DNA of 64,000 nucleotides from Omphiscola glabra (GCA_964017045.1 OZ024810.1:188501-252500), one strand, 5' to 3'; shown: positions 45,680-57,549, counted from the stretch's first letter. Numbers and translations are program-made. Notes: a model not told the origin generated them from the sequence alone.

Positions 45680-47049
45680 AGGCCACCATTGTTGTTTGAT
45701 GATCACTAACAGAATCTACTAGGCCACCATTGTTGTTTGATGATCACTAACAGAATCTACTAGGCCACCATTGTTGTTTGATGATCACTAACAGAATCTA
45801 CTAGGCCACCATTGTTGTTTGATGATCACTAACAGAATCTACTAGGCCACCATTGTTGTTTGATGATCACTAACAGAATCTACTAGGCCACCATTGCTGT
45901 TTGATGATCACTAACAGAAACTACTAGGCCACCATTGTTGTTTGATGATCACTAACAGAATCTACTAGGCCACCATTGTTGTTTGATGATCACTAACAGA
46001 AACTACTAGGCCACCATTGTTGTTTGATGATCACTAACAGAATCTACTAGGCCACCATTGTTGTTTGATGATCACTAACAGAATCTACTAGGCCACCATT
46101 GTTGTTTGATTATCACTAACAGAATCTACTAGGCCACCATTGTTGTTTGATGATCACTAACAGAATCTACTAGGCCACCATTGTTGTTTGATGATCACTA
46201 ACAGAATCTACTAGGCCACCATTGTTGTTTGATGATCACTAACAGAATCTACTAGGCCACCATTGTTGTTTGATTATCACTAACAGAATCTACTAGGCCA
46301 CCATTGCTGTTTGATTATCACTAACAGAATCTACTAGGCCACCATTGTTGTTTGATGATCACTAACAGAATCTACTAGGCCACCATTGTTGTTTGATGAT
46401 CACTAACAGAATCTACTAGGCCACCATTGTTGTTTGATGATCACTAACAGAATCTACTAGGCCACCATTGCTGTTTGATGATCACTAACAGAATCTACTA
46501 GGCCACCATTGTTGTTTGATGATCACTAACAGAAACTACTTGGCCACCATTGTTGTTTGATGATCACTAACAGAATCTACTAGGCCACCATTGTTGTTTG
46601 ATGATCACTAACAGAATCTACTAGGCCACCATTGTTGTTTGATGATCACTAACAGAAACTACTAGGCCACCATTGTTGTTTGATGATCACTAACAGAATC
46701 TACTAGGCCACCATTGTTGTTTGATGATCACTAACAGAATCTACTAGGCCACCATTGTTGTTTGATGATCACTAACAGAATCTACTAGGCCACCATTGTT
46801 GTTTGATGATCACTAACAGAATCTACCGTTATTGTTGTTTGATGATCACTAACAGAATCTACCGTTATTGTTGTTTGATGATCACTAACAGAATCTACCG
46901 TTATTGTTGTTTGATGATCACTAACAGAATCTACCGTTATTGTTGTTTGATGATCACTAACAGAATCTACCGTTATTGTTGTTTGATGATCACTAACAGA
47001 ATCTACCGTTATTGTTGTTTGATGATCACTAACAGAATCTACCGTTATT
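45680..47049. repeat. Two-phase minisatellite: 41-bp units, then 36-bp units
   Basis: About 27 copies of a 41-bp unit (AGGCCACCATTGTTGTTTGA plus TGATCACTAACAGAATCTACT) run to about 46790. They are followed by 7 copies of a 36-bp unit in which AGGCCACCATTG is replaced by CCGTTATTG. The shared 30-bp remainder is identical. Only the 36-bp block gives long frames. A partial single unit lies just before the array at 45660-45720. Confidence 0.95.
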
Positions 47050-47397
47050 GTTGCTCCTGTTATTTCTACTATTGTCATTGATTCCATTCATATAGTAATT
47101 GCTGTTCTGGTTTCTGTTTATAATTATTGTTGTTATCGTTACTTCTGTTATGGTTAGTGTTGATATGTTAATGTATATATTGTTACTGCTGTAACTCCTC
47201 TTAATGTTACTTATCCTCGGTATCATCAGATCCGTAAGGATGGGGATCCCGACCCCCTCGTCCTCTACTCCATACAGCCATAGCACTAGTTATCCTAACC
47301 TAAAATCATTCATTAAACAAATGCTCTTTAGTCCAACAATCCTACAGGGATTATACCTTTTTTTTAGTAAGGACCTGTGAAAAATATATGTATAGTT
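47050..47397. other. Unique spacer, no gene seen
   Basis: About 350 bases with TTGTTATCGTTACTTCTGTT-type interrupted repeats at 47100-47200. No supported gene. Confidence 0.45.
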
Positions 47398-48129
47398 TTA
47401 TCTGAGGTGACTGAGGTGACTGAGGTGACTAAGGTGACTGGGGTGACTGAGGTGATGGGGGTGACTGAGGTGACTGGTGTGATTGAGGTGACTGGGGTGA
47501 CTGGTGTGATTGAGGTGACTTGGTGACAAAGGTGGGGTGACTGGGGTGATTGAGGTGACTAAGGTGATTGAGGTGACTGGGGTGACTGAGGTGACTGGGG
47601 TGACTGAGGTGACTGTGGTGATTCAGGTGACTGGGGTGACTGAGGTGACTAAGGTGACTGAGATGACTGGGGTGACTGGATTGAATGAGGTGACCTGGGT
47701 GACTGGGGGTGACTGAGGCGACTGAGGTGACTGGGATGACTGGGGTGACTGAGGTGACTGAGGAGACTAAGGAGACTAAGGTGACTGAGGTGATTGGGGT
47801 GACTGGGAAGACTGGGGTGACTGAGGTGACTCGGGTGATTGAGGTGACTGGGATGACTGAGGTGACTGGAGTGACTGGAGTGACTGAGGTGACTGGGGTG
47901 ACTGAGATAACTGAGGTGACTGGGGTGACTGAGGTGACTGAGGTGACTGGGGTGACTGAGGTGACTGAGGTGACTGGGGTGACTGAGGTGACTGAGGTGA
48001 CTGGGGTGACTGAGGTGACTGGGGTGACTGAGGTGACTGAGGTGACTGAGGTGACTGGGGTGACTGAGGTGACTGGGGTGACTGAGGTGACTGGGGTGAC
48101 TGGGGTGACTGAGGTGACTGGGGTGACTA
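47398..48129. repeat. 9-bp minisatellite (tgaggtgac / tggggtgac), about 80 copies
   Basis: 9-mers TGAGGTGAC and TGGGGTGAC alternate with higher-order words such as GAGGTGACTGAGGTGACTGG repeating in threes at about 47925-48010. Frames (Thr/Glu/Val on +, His/Pro/Ser on minus) are by-products. Confidence 0.94.
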
Positions 48130-48266
48130 AGGCCTTGCGGACAAGTTTTCGTTCCGCGGACCGCCAAGTACAAATACATTAAACTATACCACACGTTATA
48201 CAAATCTGAAACAAAATTTAACATTGGTTCCGGCTTCCTGAACGAAGCCCGTGGTTCGCTCAATGC

Positions 48267-48313
48267 TCTCTACCTCTACTCTCTACCTCTACTCTCTACC
48301 TCTACTCTCTACC
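48267..48313. repeat. 13-bp repeat (ctctacctctact)
   Basis: Three and a half copies of a 13-mer, CTCTACCTCTACT. Confidence 0.85.
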
Positions 48314-48567
48314 AGCGCTACCACCACACAGCAGTTCAAACGTTTCCTATAATACCAGGAACACAACAAGACACCTAGACAGTCTTCCTTGTTGGAAGTC
48401 CGCTATTTATCTGCACTGTCTCGTGTGTCCGCTGCCGCACATTCATTCCGTGTGTCCGGGTACCGTGACTACTTGAGCCATACAGCAGGTAGCCGTCAGT
48501 GAAATCACCCGGGGTAGCCCAATTGATACTGTTTTGTACACCAGCTGGTGGTCTTGGTTGGTGAGGG
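48314..48567 (+). promoter_or_regulatory. Presumed promoter / 5' UTR of the nucleoredoxin-like gene
   Basis: Unique, moderately GC-rich 250 bp directly before the start codon. No TATA box or initiator can be named with confidence. The call rests only on position. Confidence 0.35.
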
Positions 48568-48661
48568 ATGGCCCATCTCGAGGAGATACTCGGGTCAGAG
48601 GTCAGAGGTCAAGACGGGAGCTCTGTGCCTGTGAGGTCGCTGACCGATTTCGACCTGATTG
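48568..48661 (+). CDS. Nucleoredoxin-like protein, exon 1
   Basis: Codons 1-31 plus one base. Starts ATG GCC CAT and ends ATT G before GTGAGT, a near-consensus donor. The peptide MAHLEEILGSEVRGQDGSSV continues to SLTDFDLIG, matching the N-terminal strand of tryparedoxin/nucleoredoxin domains (LG....G.DG..V....L). The single leftover G joins GT of exon 2 to give Gly32, so phase and sequence fit perfectly across an 8.4 kb intron. The ATG chosen is the first in frame; the family has a similarly short lead-in. Confidence 0.88.
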
Positions 48662-49100
48662 GTGAGTATGATTTTAAGTTCCATTTCGTTGTTTGTCTCT
48701 TATTTCTAAATAATTATCAAATTTTAAATACGCAAATCTACTTAAATCCCCTTTCTCTTAACAGCCCCTGCCCAACCCCTTCAGGGCCACACAAAAAAAC
48801 TAACTCTTCCTAGCCGTTACATTTACACCTTTGAGCCATTTAAAGATTATGGGCTATGTTTTTGGTGCTTTACCCCCCACTCCCCCCACCCCTTCCACAC
48901 CAACTCGCAAAATCACTTGAATATATATTGATGACTAATATATTATGTTGAATTCTATATTTGAAAGTTCAACACTTATAAGTTAAGCACTTACAGACAG
49001 CTACTTTATAACTTAAACACACAATACCACTTTATAAGTGAAACGCTTACAGCCACTTTATGAGTTAAACACGTACACACTTTCCGAACATTCTGCCTAA

Positions 49101-49273
49101 GGGTCGGTTCACACGATCAAATTTTCCTTCAAGTATTTGATGCTATTTGTGTTTGAAGCCTTGTCTCAACTTTCAAATTACTATTTGATCAAATTTCCCA
49201 AAAAAGAAACCATGCACAAAATAGTGCGTTCATACAACAATTTGACGCGAAATTTGATCGTGTGAACTGACGC
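49101..49273. mobile_element. PIF/Harbinger-type MITE with TAA target duplication
   Basis: The left end GGGTCGGTTCACACGATCAA (continuing ATTT) and the right end (read inverted, GCGTCAGTTCACACGATCAA continuing ATTT) are imperfect 24-bp terminal inverted repeats. TAA directly flanks both sides (49098-49100 and 49274-49276), the 3-bp TWA target duplication of PIF/Harbinger elements. 173 bp, no coding capacity. It lies in intron 1 of the nucleoredoxin-like gene. Confidence 0.75.
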
Positions 49274-49784
49274 TAAGTCACTGCGTTTATCAATGAATTT
49301 AAAATGAATTCGTCTGACTGTCTGAGTATCCATTAATATCTCATCCACTTATCTCTATTTCAAAAACATCCAAGAAATTGTCCTAGCAATGTATCCAAGA
49401 TAAAATCCGTCCACTCATTGTTATTGATACAAATGCATCCTATGTATCCATTCATCCGTTCATCCAATCTTCAACAATCCATTTAGCACTCACCGACATA
49501 CCAATCAAACAAAACACGAATCTTCTAGTCTATCCATCCATAAATCTATCCACCCCTACATCCATCCCTATATCCATCCTACCGTCTGTCAGTTTAAAAA
49601 CCTATTGTTTACCAACATAACCCCTATTTGGGCACAGAACATTATTTATGATCTTCTTCCTCCAAGACACACATTTCTTTGTCAACCAACATGGCGCCTA
49701 TGTCAACTCTACGTCATGACTCGGCATAAAACGAACTCATCGTTTGAAGTGGCTGTTAACATGAACATATATTGAAGCACTGTG

Positions 49785-49954
49785 CAGGGGCGTAAAGTTA
49801 GTGCAAACTGGGGGGGGGGGGGGAACCAATATTTTAGCCACCCCACTTCCGCGGAATGAATTCAGCAGTTGGCAGCAAATGACGCCCCTTTTAATAAAGA
49901 AAAAATACCGTTCGAGGAGGCCGGTCCATTTGCACTCCCTTTCTTACGCCCCTG
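49785..49954. mobile_element. hAT-type MITE with CAGGGGCGTAA ends
   Basis: CAGGGGCGTAA at 49785-49795 is matched exactly by TTACGCCCCTG at 49944-49954, with a second inner match (TGCAAACTGG against CCATTTGCA). A G run follows the left end, as in many invertebrate CAGGGGCG-type hAT MITEs. Flanking octamers GCACTGTG and ACTCTTTG match at only 5 of 8, so the target duplication is degraded or absent. No transposase. Confidence 0.68.
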
Positions 49955-50212
49955 ACTCTTTGCATCGTAATACAGCAGTGACCAAACTATATCACCCCTG
50001 CACAATCAACCTTCACAAGGCCATACCATAGCACTTCTGCACTATCAACATTCAAAAGATCAAACCATAGCACTCCTGCACTTTAAGCATATTGTCACCC
50101 AGGCATATTGTCACCCAGGCTTATATCACAATTACCCCCACCCCACAACATTATTATTATCACGCCAATCAGTCTTTGGATTCATGTACCCCTCTAATCC
50201 CCACCACCCCCG

Positions 50213-50385
50213 ATGAACACCCCAGACCACAGCATACACTATCACCCCACTACCACAGCATACACTATCACCCCACTACCACAGCATACACCATCACCCC
50301 ACTACCACAGCATACACTATCACCCCACTACCACAGCATACACTATCACCCCACTACCACAGCATACACTATCACCCCATACTCT
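50213..50385. repeat. 26-bp minisatellite, 6-7 copies
   Basis: Unit CACAGCATACACTATCACCC plus CACTAC, nearly perfect. Intronic. Confidence 0.93.
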
Positions 50386-50477
50386 GTGTTTAGCTTCATG
50401 TATAGGCCACACAGGATTATTACAACACTCCCCAATGAAAGCCATCCAAACACCCACATTGCAATAACAGCTATTAA

Positions 50478-52863
50478 TTGTTATCAAACACTTCCCCTAT
50501 AACAGCTAGTAATTGTTATCAAACACTTCCCCTATAACAGCTAGTAATTGTTATCAAACACTTCCCCTATAACAGCTAGTAATTATTATCAAACACTTCC
50601 CCTATAACAGCTAGTAATTATTATCAAACACTTCCCCTATAACAGCTAGTAATTGTTATCAAACACTTCCCCTATAACAGCTAGTAATTATTATCAAACA
50701 CTTCCCCTATAACAGCTAGTAATTGTTATCAAACACTTCCCCTATAACAGCTAGTAATTATTATCAAACACTTCCCCTATAACAGCTAGTAATTGTTATC
50801 AAACACTTCCACTATAACAGCTAGTAATTGTTATCAAACACTTCCCCTATAACAGCTAGTATTTGTTATCAAACACTTCCCCTATAACAGCTAGTAATTG
50901 TTATCAAACACTTCCCCTATAACAGCTAGTAATTGTTATCAAACACTTCCCCTATAACAGCTAGTAATTGTTATCAAACACTTCCCCAATAACAGCTAGT
51001 AATTGTTATCAAACACTTCCCCTATAACAGCTAGTAATTATTATCAAACACTTCCCCTATAACAGCTAGTAATTATTATCAAACACTTCCCCTATAACAG
51101 CTAGTAATTGTTATCAAACACTTCCCCTATAACAGCTAGTAATTATTATCAAACACTTCCCCTATAACAGCTAGTAATTGTTATCAAACACTTCCCCTAT
51201 AACAGCTAGTAATTATTATCAAACACTTCCCCTATAACAGCTAGTAATTATTATCAAACACTTCCCCTATAACAGCTAGTAATTGTTATCAAACACTTCC
51301 CCTATAACAGCTAGTAATTGTTATCAAACACTTCCCCTATAACAGCTAGTAATTGTTATCAAACACTTCCCCTATAACAGCTAGTAATTGTTATCAAACA
51401 CTTCCCCTATAACAGCTAGTAATTATTATCAAACACTTCCCCTATAACAGCTAGTAATTATTATCAAACACTTCCCCTATAACAGCTAGTAATTGTTATC
51501 AAACACTTCCCCTATAACAGCTAGTAATTATTATCAAACACTTCCCCTATAACAGCTAGTAATTGTTATCAAACACTTCCCCTATAACAGCTAGTAATTA
51601 TTATCAAACACTTCCCCTATAACAGCTAGTAATTATTATCAAACACTTCCCCTATAACAGCTAGTAATTATTATCAAACACTTCCCCTATAACAGCTAGT
51701 AATTGTTATCAAACACTTCCCCTATAACAGCTAGTAATTATTATCAAACACTTCCCCTATAACAGCTAGTAATTGTTATCAAACACTTCCCCTATAACAG
51801 CTAGTAATTATTATCAAACACTTCCCCTATAACAGCTAGTAATTGTTATCAAACACTTCCCCTATAACAGCTAGTAATTGTTATCAAACACTTCCCCTAT
51901 AACAGCTAGTAATTGTTATCAAACACTTCCCCTATAACAGCTAGTAATTGTTATCAAACACTTCCCCTATAACAGCTAGTAATTATTATCAAACACTTCC
52001 CCTATAACAGCTAGTAATTATTATCAAACACTTCCCCTATAACAGCTAGTAATTGTTATCAAACACTTCCCCTATAACAGCTAGTAATTGTTATCAAACA
52101 CTTCCCCTATAACAGCTAGTAATTATTATCAAACACTTCCCCTATAACAGCTAGTAATTATTATCAAACACTTCCCCTATAACAGCTAGTAATTATTATC
52201 AAACACTTCCCCTATAACAGCTAGTAATTATTATCAAACACTTCCCCTATAACAGCTAGTAATTGTTATCAAACACTTCCCCTATAACAGCTAGTAATTA
52301 TTATCAAACACTTCCCCTATAACAGCTAGTAATTGTTATCAAACACTTCCCCTATAACAGCTAGTAATTGTTATCAAACACTTCCCCTATAACAGCTAGT
52401 AATTATTATCAAACACTTCCCCTATAACAGCTAGTAATTATTATCAAACACTTCCCCTATAACAGCTAGTAATTGTTATCAAACACTTCCCCTATAACAG
52501 CTAGTAATTGTTATCAAACACTTCCCCTATAACAGCTAGTAATTGTTATCAAACACTTCCCCTATAACAGCTAGTAATTGTTATCAAACACTTCCCCTAT
52601 AACAGCTAGTAATTGTTATCAAACACTTCCCCTATAACAGCTAGTAATTGTTATCAAACACTTCCCCTATAACAGCTAGTAATTGTTATCAAACACTTCC
52701 CCTATAACAGCTAGTAATTGTTATCAAACACTTCCCCTATAACAGCTAGTAATTATTATCAAACACTTCCCCTATAACAGCTAGTAATTGTTATCAAACA
52801 CTTCCCCTATAACAGCTAGTAATTGTTATCAAACACTTCCCCTATAACAGCTAGTAATTATTA
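50478..52863. repeat. 35-bp minisatellite, about 68 copies
   Basis: Unit CTATAACAGCTAGTAATTGT plus TATCAAACACTTCCC, spacing exactly 35 bp. Practically the only variation is one G/A site (AATTGTTATC or AATTATTATC), so each unit is one bit. Rare singletons are CACTAT near 50810, ATTTGTT near 50861 and CCCAAT near 50986. Intronic. Confidence 0.96.
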
Positions 52864-52909
52864 TCACTCAATGTTGCATCACAAAACTCAAAACAAAACC
52901 GATAGTTAC

Positions 52910-55900
52910 AAATAGAGCAATGATAGTTACAAATAGAGCAATGATAGTTACAAATAGAGCAATGATAGTTACAAATAGAGCAATGATAGTTACAAATAAA
53001 GCAACGATAGTTACAAATAGAGCAATGATAGTTACAAATAGAGCAATGATAGTTACAAATAGAACAATGATAGTTACAAATAGAGCAATGATAGTTACAA
53101 ATAGAGCAATGATAGTTACAAATAGAGCAATGATAGTTACAAATAGAGCAATGATAGTTACAAATAGAGCAACGATAGTTACAAATAGAGCAATGATAGT
53201 TACAAATAGAACAACGATAGTTACAAATAGAGCAATGATAGTTACAAATAGAGCAATGATAGTTACAAATAGAGCAATGATAGTTACAAATAGAGCAATG
53301 ATAGTTACAAATAGAGCAATGATAGTTACAAATAAAGCAACGATAGTTACAAATAGAGCAATGATAGTTACAAATAGAGCAATGATAGTTACAAATAGAA
53401 CAATGATAGTTACAAATAGAGCAATGATAGTTACAAATAGAGCAATGATAGTTACAAATAGAGCAATGATAGTTACAAATAGAGCAATGATAGTTACAAA
53501 TAGAGCAACGATAGTTACAAATAGAGCAATGATAGTTACAAATAGAACAACGATAGTTACAAATAGAGCAATGATAGTTACAAATAGAGCAATGATAGTT
53601 ACAAATAGAGCAATGATAGTTACAAATAGAGCAATGATAGTTACAAATAGAACAACGATAGTTACAAATAGAGCAATGATAGTTACAAATAGAGCAATGA
53701 TAGTTACAAATAGAACAACGATAGTTACAAATAGAGCAATGATAGTTACAAATAGAGCAATGATAGTTACAAATAGAACAACGATAGTTACAAATAGAGC
53801 AATGATAGTTACAAATAGAGCAATGATAGTTACAAATAGAGCAATGATAGTTACAAATAGAGCAATGATAGGTAAAAATAGAACAATGATAGTTACAAAT
53901 AGAGCAATGATAGTTACAAATAGAACAATGATAGTTACAAATAGAGCAATGATAGGTAAAAATAGAACAATGATAGTTACAAATAGAGCAATGATAGTTA
54001 CAAATAGAACAACGATAGTTACAAATAGAGCAATGATAGTTACAAATAGAGCAATGATAGTTACAAATAGAGCAATGATAGTTACAAATAGAGCAATGAT
54101 AGGTAAAAATAGAACAATGATAGTTACAAATAGAGCAATGATAGTTACAAATAGAGCAATGATAGTTACAAATAGAGCAATGATAGTTACAAATAGAGCA
54201 ATGATAGTTACAAATAGAACAACGATAGTTACAAATAGAGCAATGATAGTTACAAATAGAGCAATGATAGTTACAAATAGAACAACGATAGTTACAAATA
54301 GAGCAATGATAGTTACAAATAGAGCAATGATAGTTACAAATAGAGCAATGATAGTTACAAATAGAACAACGATAGTTACAAATAGAGCAATGATAGTTAC
54401 AAATAGAACAACGATAGTTACAAATAGAGCAATGATAGTTACAAATAGAGCAATGATAGTTACAAATAGAACAACGATAGTTACAAATAGAGCAATGATA
54501 GTTACAAATAGAGCAACGATAGTTACAAATAGAGCAATGATAGTTACAAATAGAGCAATGATAGTTACAAATAGAACAATGATAGTTACAAATAGAGCAA
54601 TGATAGGTAAAAATAGAACAATGATAGTTACAAATAGAGCAATGATAGTTACAAATAGAGCAATGATAGTTACAAATAGAACAACGATAGTTACAAATAG
54701 AGCAATGATAGTTACAAATAGAGCAATGATAGTTACAAATAGAACAATGATAGTTACAAATAGAGCAATGATAGGTAAAAATAGAACAATGATAGTTACA
54801 AATAGAGCAATGATAGTTACAAATAGAACAACGATAGTTACAAATAGAGCAATGATAGTTACAAATAGAGCAATGATAGTTACAAATAGAGCAATGATAG
54901 TTACAAATAGAGCAATGATAGGTAAAAATAGAACAATGATAGTTACAAATAGAGCAATGATAGTTACAAATAGAACAATGATAGTTACAAATAGAACAAT
55001 GATAGTTACAAATAGAACAATGATAGTTACAAATAGAGCAATGATAGTTACAAATAGAACAACGATAGTTACAAATAGAGCAATGATAGTTACAACGATA
55101 GTTACAAATAGAACAATGATAGTTACAAATAGAACAACGATAGTTACAAATAGAGCAACGATAGTTACAAATAGAGCAATGATAGTTACAAATAGAGCAA
55201 CGATAGTTACAAATAGAGCAATGATAGTTACAAATAGAGCAATGATAGTTACAAATAGAACAATGATAGTTACAAATAGAGCAATGATAGTTACAAATAG
55301 AACAATGATAGTTACAAATAGAGCAATGATAGTTACAAATAGAACAATGATAGTTACAAATAGAACAATGATAGTTACAAATAGAGCAATGATAGTTACA
55401 AATAGAACAATGATAGTTACAAATAGAACAATGATAGTTACAAATAGAGCAATGATAGTTACAAATAGAGCAATGATAGTTACAAATAGAGCAATGATAG
55501 TTACAAATAGAGCAATGATAGTTACAAATAGAGCAATGATAGTTACAAATAGAGCAATGATAGTTACAAATAGAGCAATGATAGTTACAAATAGAGCAAT
55601 GATAGTTACAAATAGAACAATGATAGTTACAAATAGAGCAATGATAGTTACAAATAGAACAACGATAGTTACAAATAGAGCAATGATAGTTACAAATAGA
55701 GCAATGATAGTTACAAATAGAACAACGATAGTTACAAATAGAGCAAAGATAGTTACAAATAGAACAACGATAGTTACAAATAGAACAATGATAGTTACAA
55801 ATAGAGCAATGATAGTTACAAATAGAACAACGATAGTTACAAATAGAGCAACGATAGTTACAAATAGAGCAATGATAGTTACAAATAGAGCAATGATAGT

Positions 55901-56428
55901 TACAAATAGAGCAATGATAGTTACAAATAGAGCAATGATAGTTACAAATAGAGCAATGATAGTTACAAATAGAGCAATGATAGTTACAAAAAGAGCAATG
56001 ATAGTTACAAATAGAGCAATGATAGTTACAAATAGAGCAACGATAGTTACAAATAGAGCAATGATAGTTACAAATAGAGCAATGATAGTTACAAATAGAG
56101 CAATGATAGTTACAAATAGAGCAATGATAGTTACAAATAGAGCAATGATAGTTACAAATAGAGCAATGATAGTTACAAATAGAGCAATGACAGGTAAAAA
56201 TAGAACAATGATAGTTACAAATAGAGCAATGATAGTTACAAATAGAGCAATGATAGTTACAAATAGAGCAATGATAGGTAAAAATAGAACAATGATAGTT
56301 ACAAATAGAGCAATGATAGTTACAAATAGAGCAATGATAGTTACAAATAGAGCAATGATAGTTACAAATAGAGCAATGATAGTTACAAATAGAGCAATGA
56401 TAGTTACAAATAGAGCAATGATAGTTAG
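52910..56428. repeat. 21-bp minisatellite, about 168 copies (3.5 kb), with 16-unit higher-order blocks
   Basis: Unit GCAATGATAGTTACAAATAG plus A. Four variable positions define unit types: GAG/GAA, ATG/ACG, GTTAC/GGTAA, and rare AAATAAA. One unit near 55093 is shortened by 12 bp. A 16-unit (336 bp) order occurs twice in tandem at the left end, marked by the AAATAAAGCAACG unit at about 52997 and 53333. Three frames of about 1,200 codons are open (one +, two minus), all repeats of seven residues such as RAMIVTN. A stop-free unit in several frames at once is a mathematical consequence, not evidence of a protein. Intronic in the nucleoredoxin-like gene. Confidence 0.96.
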
Positions 56429-57057
56429 ACCAGGGGGAGTGGGCACCCAAGCGAAGATCAGCTGGTTGGTAGTCTTGCCCTTTTTACAACACTTGCAATC
56501 GTCTCTCCAGGGCCAGAATGGTACATTAACGTACTAACGTTAACACCCCGTGGAGGCGTCGGACGCCCTCTAATTGGGCTTCTTAAATTTAGGTTTCTAA
56601 CTCGTAAATAGTTCATGAAGTAGCTGGGACGAAATGGTAGCCTAGAAACTGCCTCCTCTAGGATTGTATAAGAGAATAATTACCACAAGGCTGCCACTAC
56701 CCGCCTTATGCCTCAACGGCGACTTAGTCATATTCACTGCCTTGTTCCTACCGGTATTTACACTGTCACAGCTGGCAAAGGCTACAGTTGACACTGTAGT
56801 TGCTACAACTTGGCAGAGAGCCCCGGGGGTGTGGTGAGTTTATCCATAACAATTGATGATCATACGTTCAAACGATAACAATCCAAGGTGACGTCATCGT
56901 CCAGAGTAGGAGTTCTAAATGTTGTTTGGACCGAGCCATGCTATTCAGTTTATTTATTTAATTCAAGTCTTACACAGCTCATCCCTGATTGAACACCCAC
57001 CAACCTTTTTCATTTTCTTTTCCAACCACTCCCCCCCACCCCCACACCCACTCGTAG

Positions 57058-57254
57058 GTATCTACTTCTCCGCCCACTGGTGCCCACCCTGTAAAAAGTT
57101 CACACCGATCCTGACCGAGTGCTACAAGAAGGTGAAGGACGCTGGGAAAAGATGGGAGGTCGTGTTCGTCAGCCTGGACAACGACGAGCCAAGCTGCCTG
57201 GAGTACTTCCAACAGATGCCCTGGCTCCTGCTGCCCTACGACAGCCCACTCAGG
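57058..57254 (+). CDS. Nucleoredoxin-like protein, exon 2 (WCPPC active site)
   Basis: Begins GT after CACTCGTAG and ends AGG before GTGAGC; encodes Gly32 (completed) to Arg97. The sequence IYFSAHWCPPCKKFTPIL is the diagnostic tryparedoxin/nucleoredoxin active-site segment, with redox cysteines at residues 40 and 43. It is followed by VVFVSLDNDE, the central beta strand, and MPWLLLPY, both conserved in this thioredoxin-fold family. Members reduce disulfides in cytosol or nucleus; nucleoredoxin also binds Dishevelled (family knowledge). A partial, deleted copy of this exon's 3' end lies in the following intron. Confidence 0.95.
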
Positions 57255-57283
57255 GTGAGCCTAGTTATAGTGACCTTTTGAGC

Positions 57284-57505
57284 CCCGTGGTGGGATTAAG
57301 GGTCGGGTTGGTGGGGCTGCCTGGATTAGGGGTCGGGTTGGTGGAGGTGCCTGGATTAGGAGTCGGGTTGGTTGGGCTGTCTGGATTAGGGGTCGGGTTG
57401 GTGGAGGTGCCTGGATTAGAGGTCGGGTCGGTGGAGCTGCCTGGATTAGGGGTCGGGTTGGTGGGGGTGCCTGGATTAGGGGTCGGGTTGGTGGAGGTGC
57501 CTGGA
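57284..57505. repeat. 30-bp minisatellite inside a duplicated exon/intron boundary, about 7 copies
   Basis: Unit GGTCGGGTTGGTGGAGGTGC plus CTGGATTAGG. It combines TGCCTGGA, a word found in exon 2 (57195), with GGATTAAGGGTCGGG found just after the exon 2 donor. It is bracketed by exon 2 on the left and the exon 2-like sequence 57499-57549 on the right. Confidence 0.93.
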
Positions 57506-57549
57506 GTACTTCTACGACATTCCTCTCAGGCCATCACAATGACCTTTTG
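57499..57549 (+). pseudogene. Partial, internally deleted duplicate of exon 2's 3' end
   Basis: TGCCTGGAGTACTTC (57499-57513) repeats 57195-57209 exactly. Then, after a deletion of about 25 bp, CTACGAC..CC.CTCAGG (57513-57530) repeats 57236-57254, and TGACCTTTTGA (57539-57549) repeats 57270-57280. The GTGAGC donor is replaced by CCATCA, so it cannot work as the same splice site. Confidence 0.78.

Larger units (their letters stand above)
48662..57057 (+). other. Intron 1 of the nucleoredoxin-like gene, 8.4 kb, mostly minisatellite
   Basis: Runs from GTGAGT to CACTCGTAG. It contains a Harbinger-type MITE (49101-49273), a hAT-type MITE (49785-49954) and arrays at 50213-50385, 50478-52863 and 52910-56428 that together make up about 6.1 kb. 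The remaining sequence (48662-49100, 49274-49784, 49955-50212, 56429-57057) is unique, with no supported gene. Confidence 0.85.

Noticed and set aside
50478..52863. CRISPR-like regular spacing
   Set aside because: Regular 35-bp spacing, but there are no unique spacers between conserved repeats; the units are contiguous. This is a eukaryotic sequence and no cas genes exist. The same applies to the other arrays.
52851..56537. Three overlapping frames of about 1,200 codons
   Set aside because: All are the same 21-bp minisatellite read in different frames and strands, and the array lies in an intron of the nucleoredoxin-like gene. Simultaneous openness of opposing frames argues against coding.
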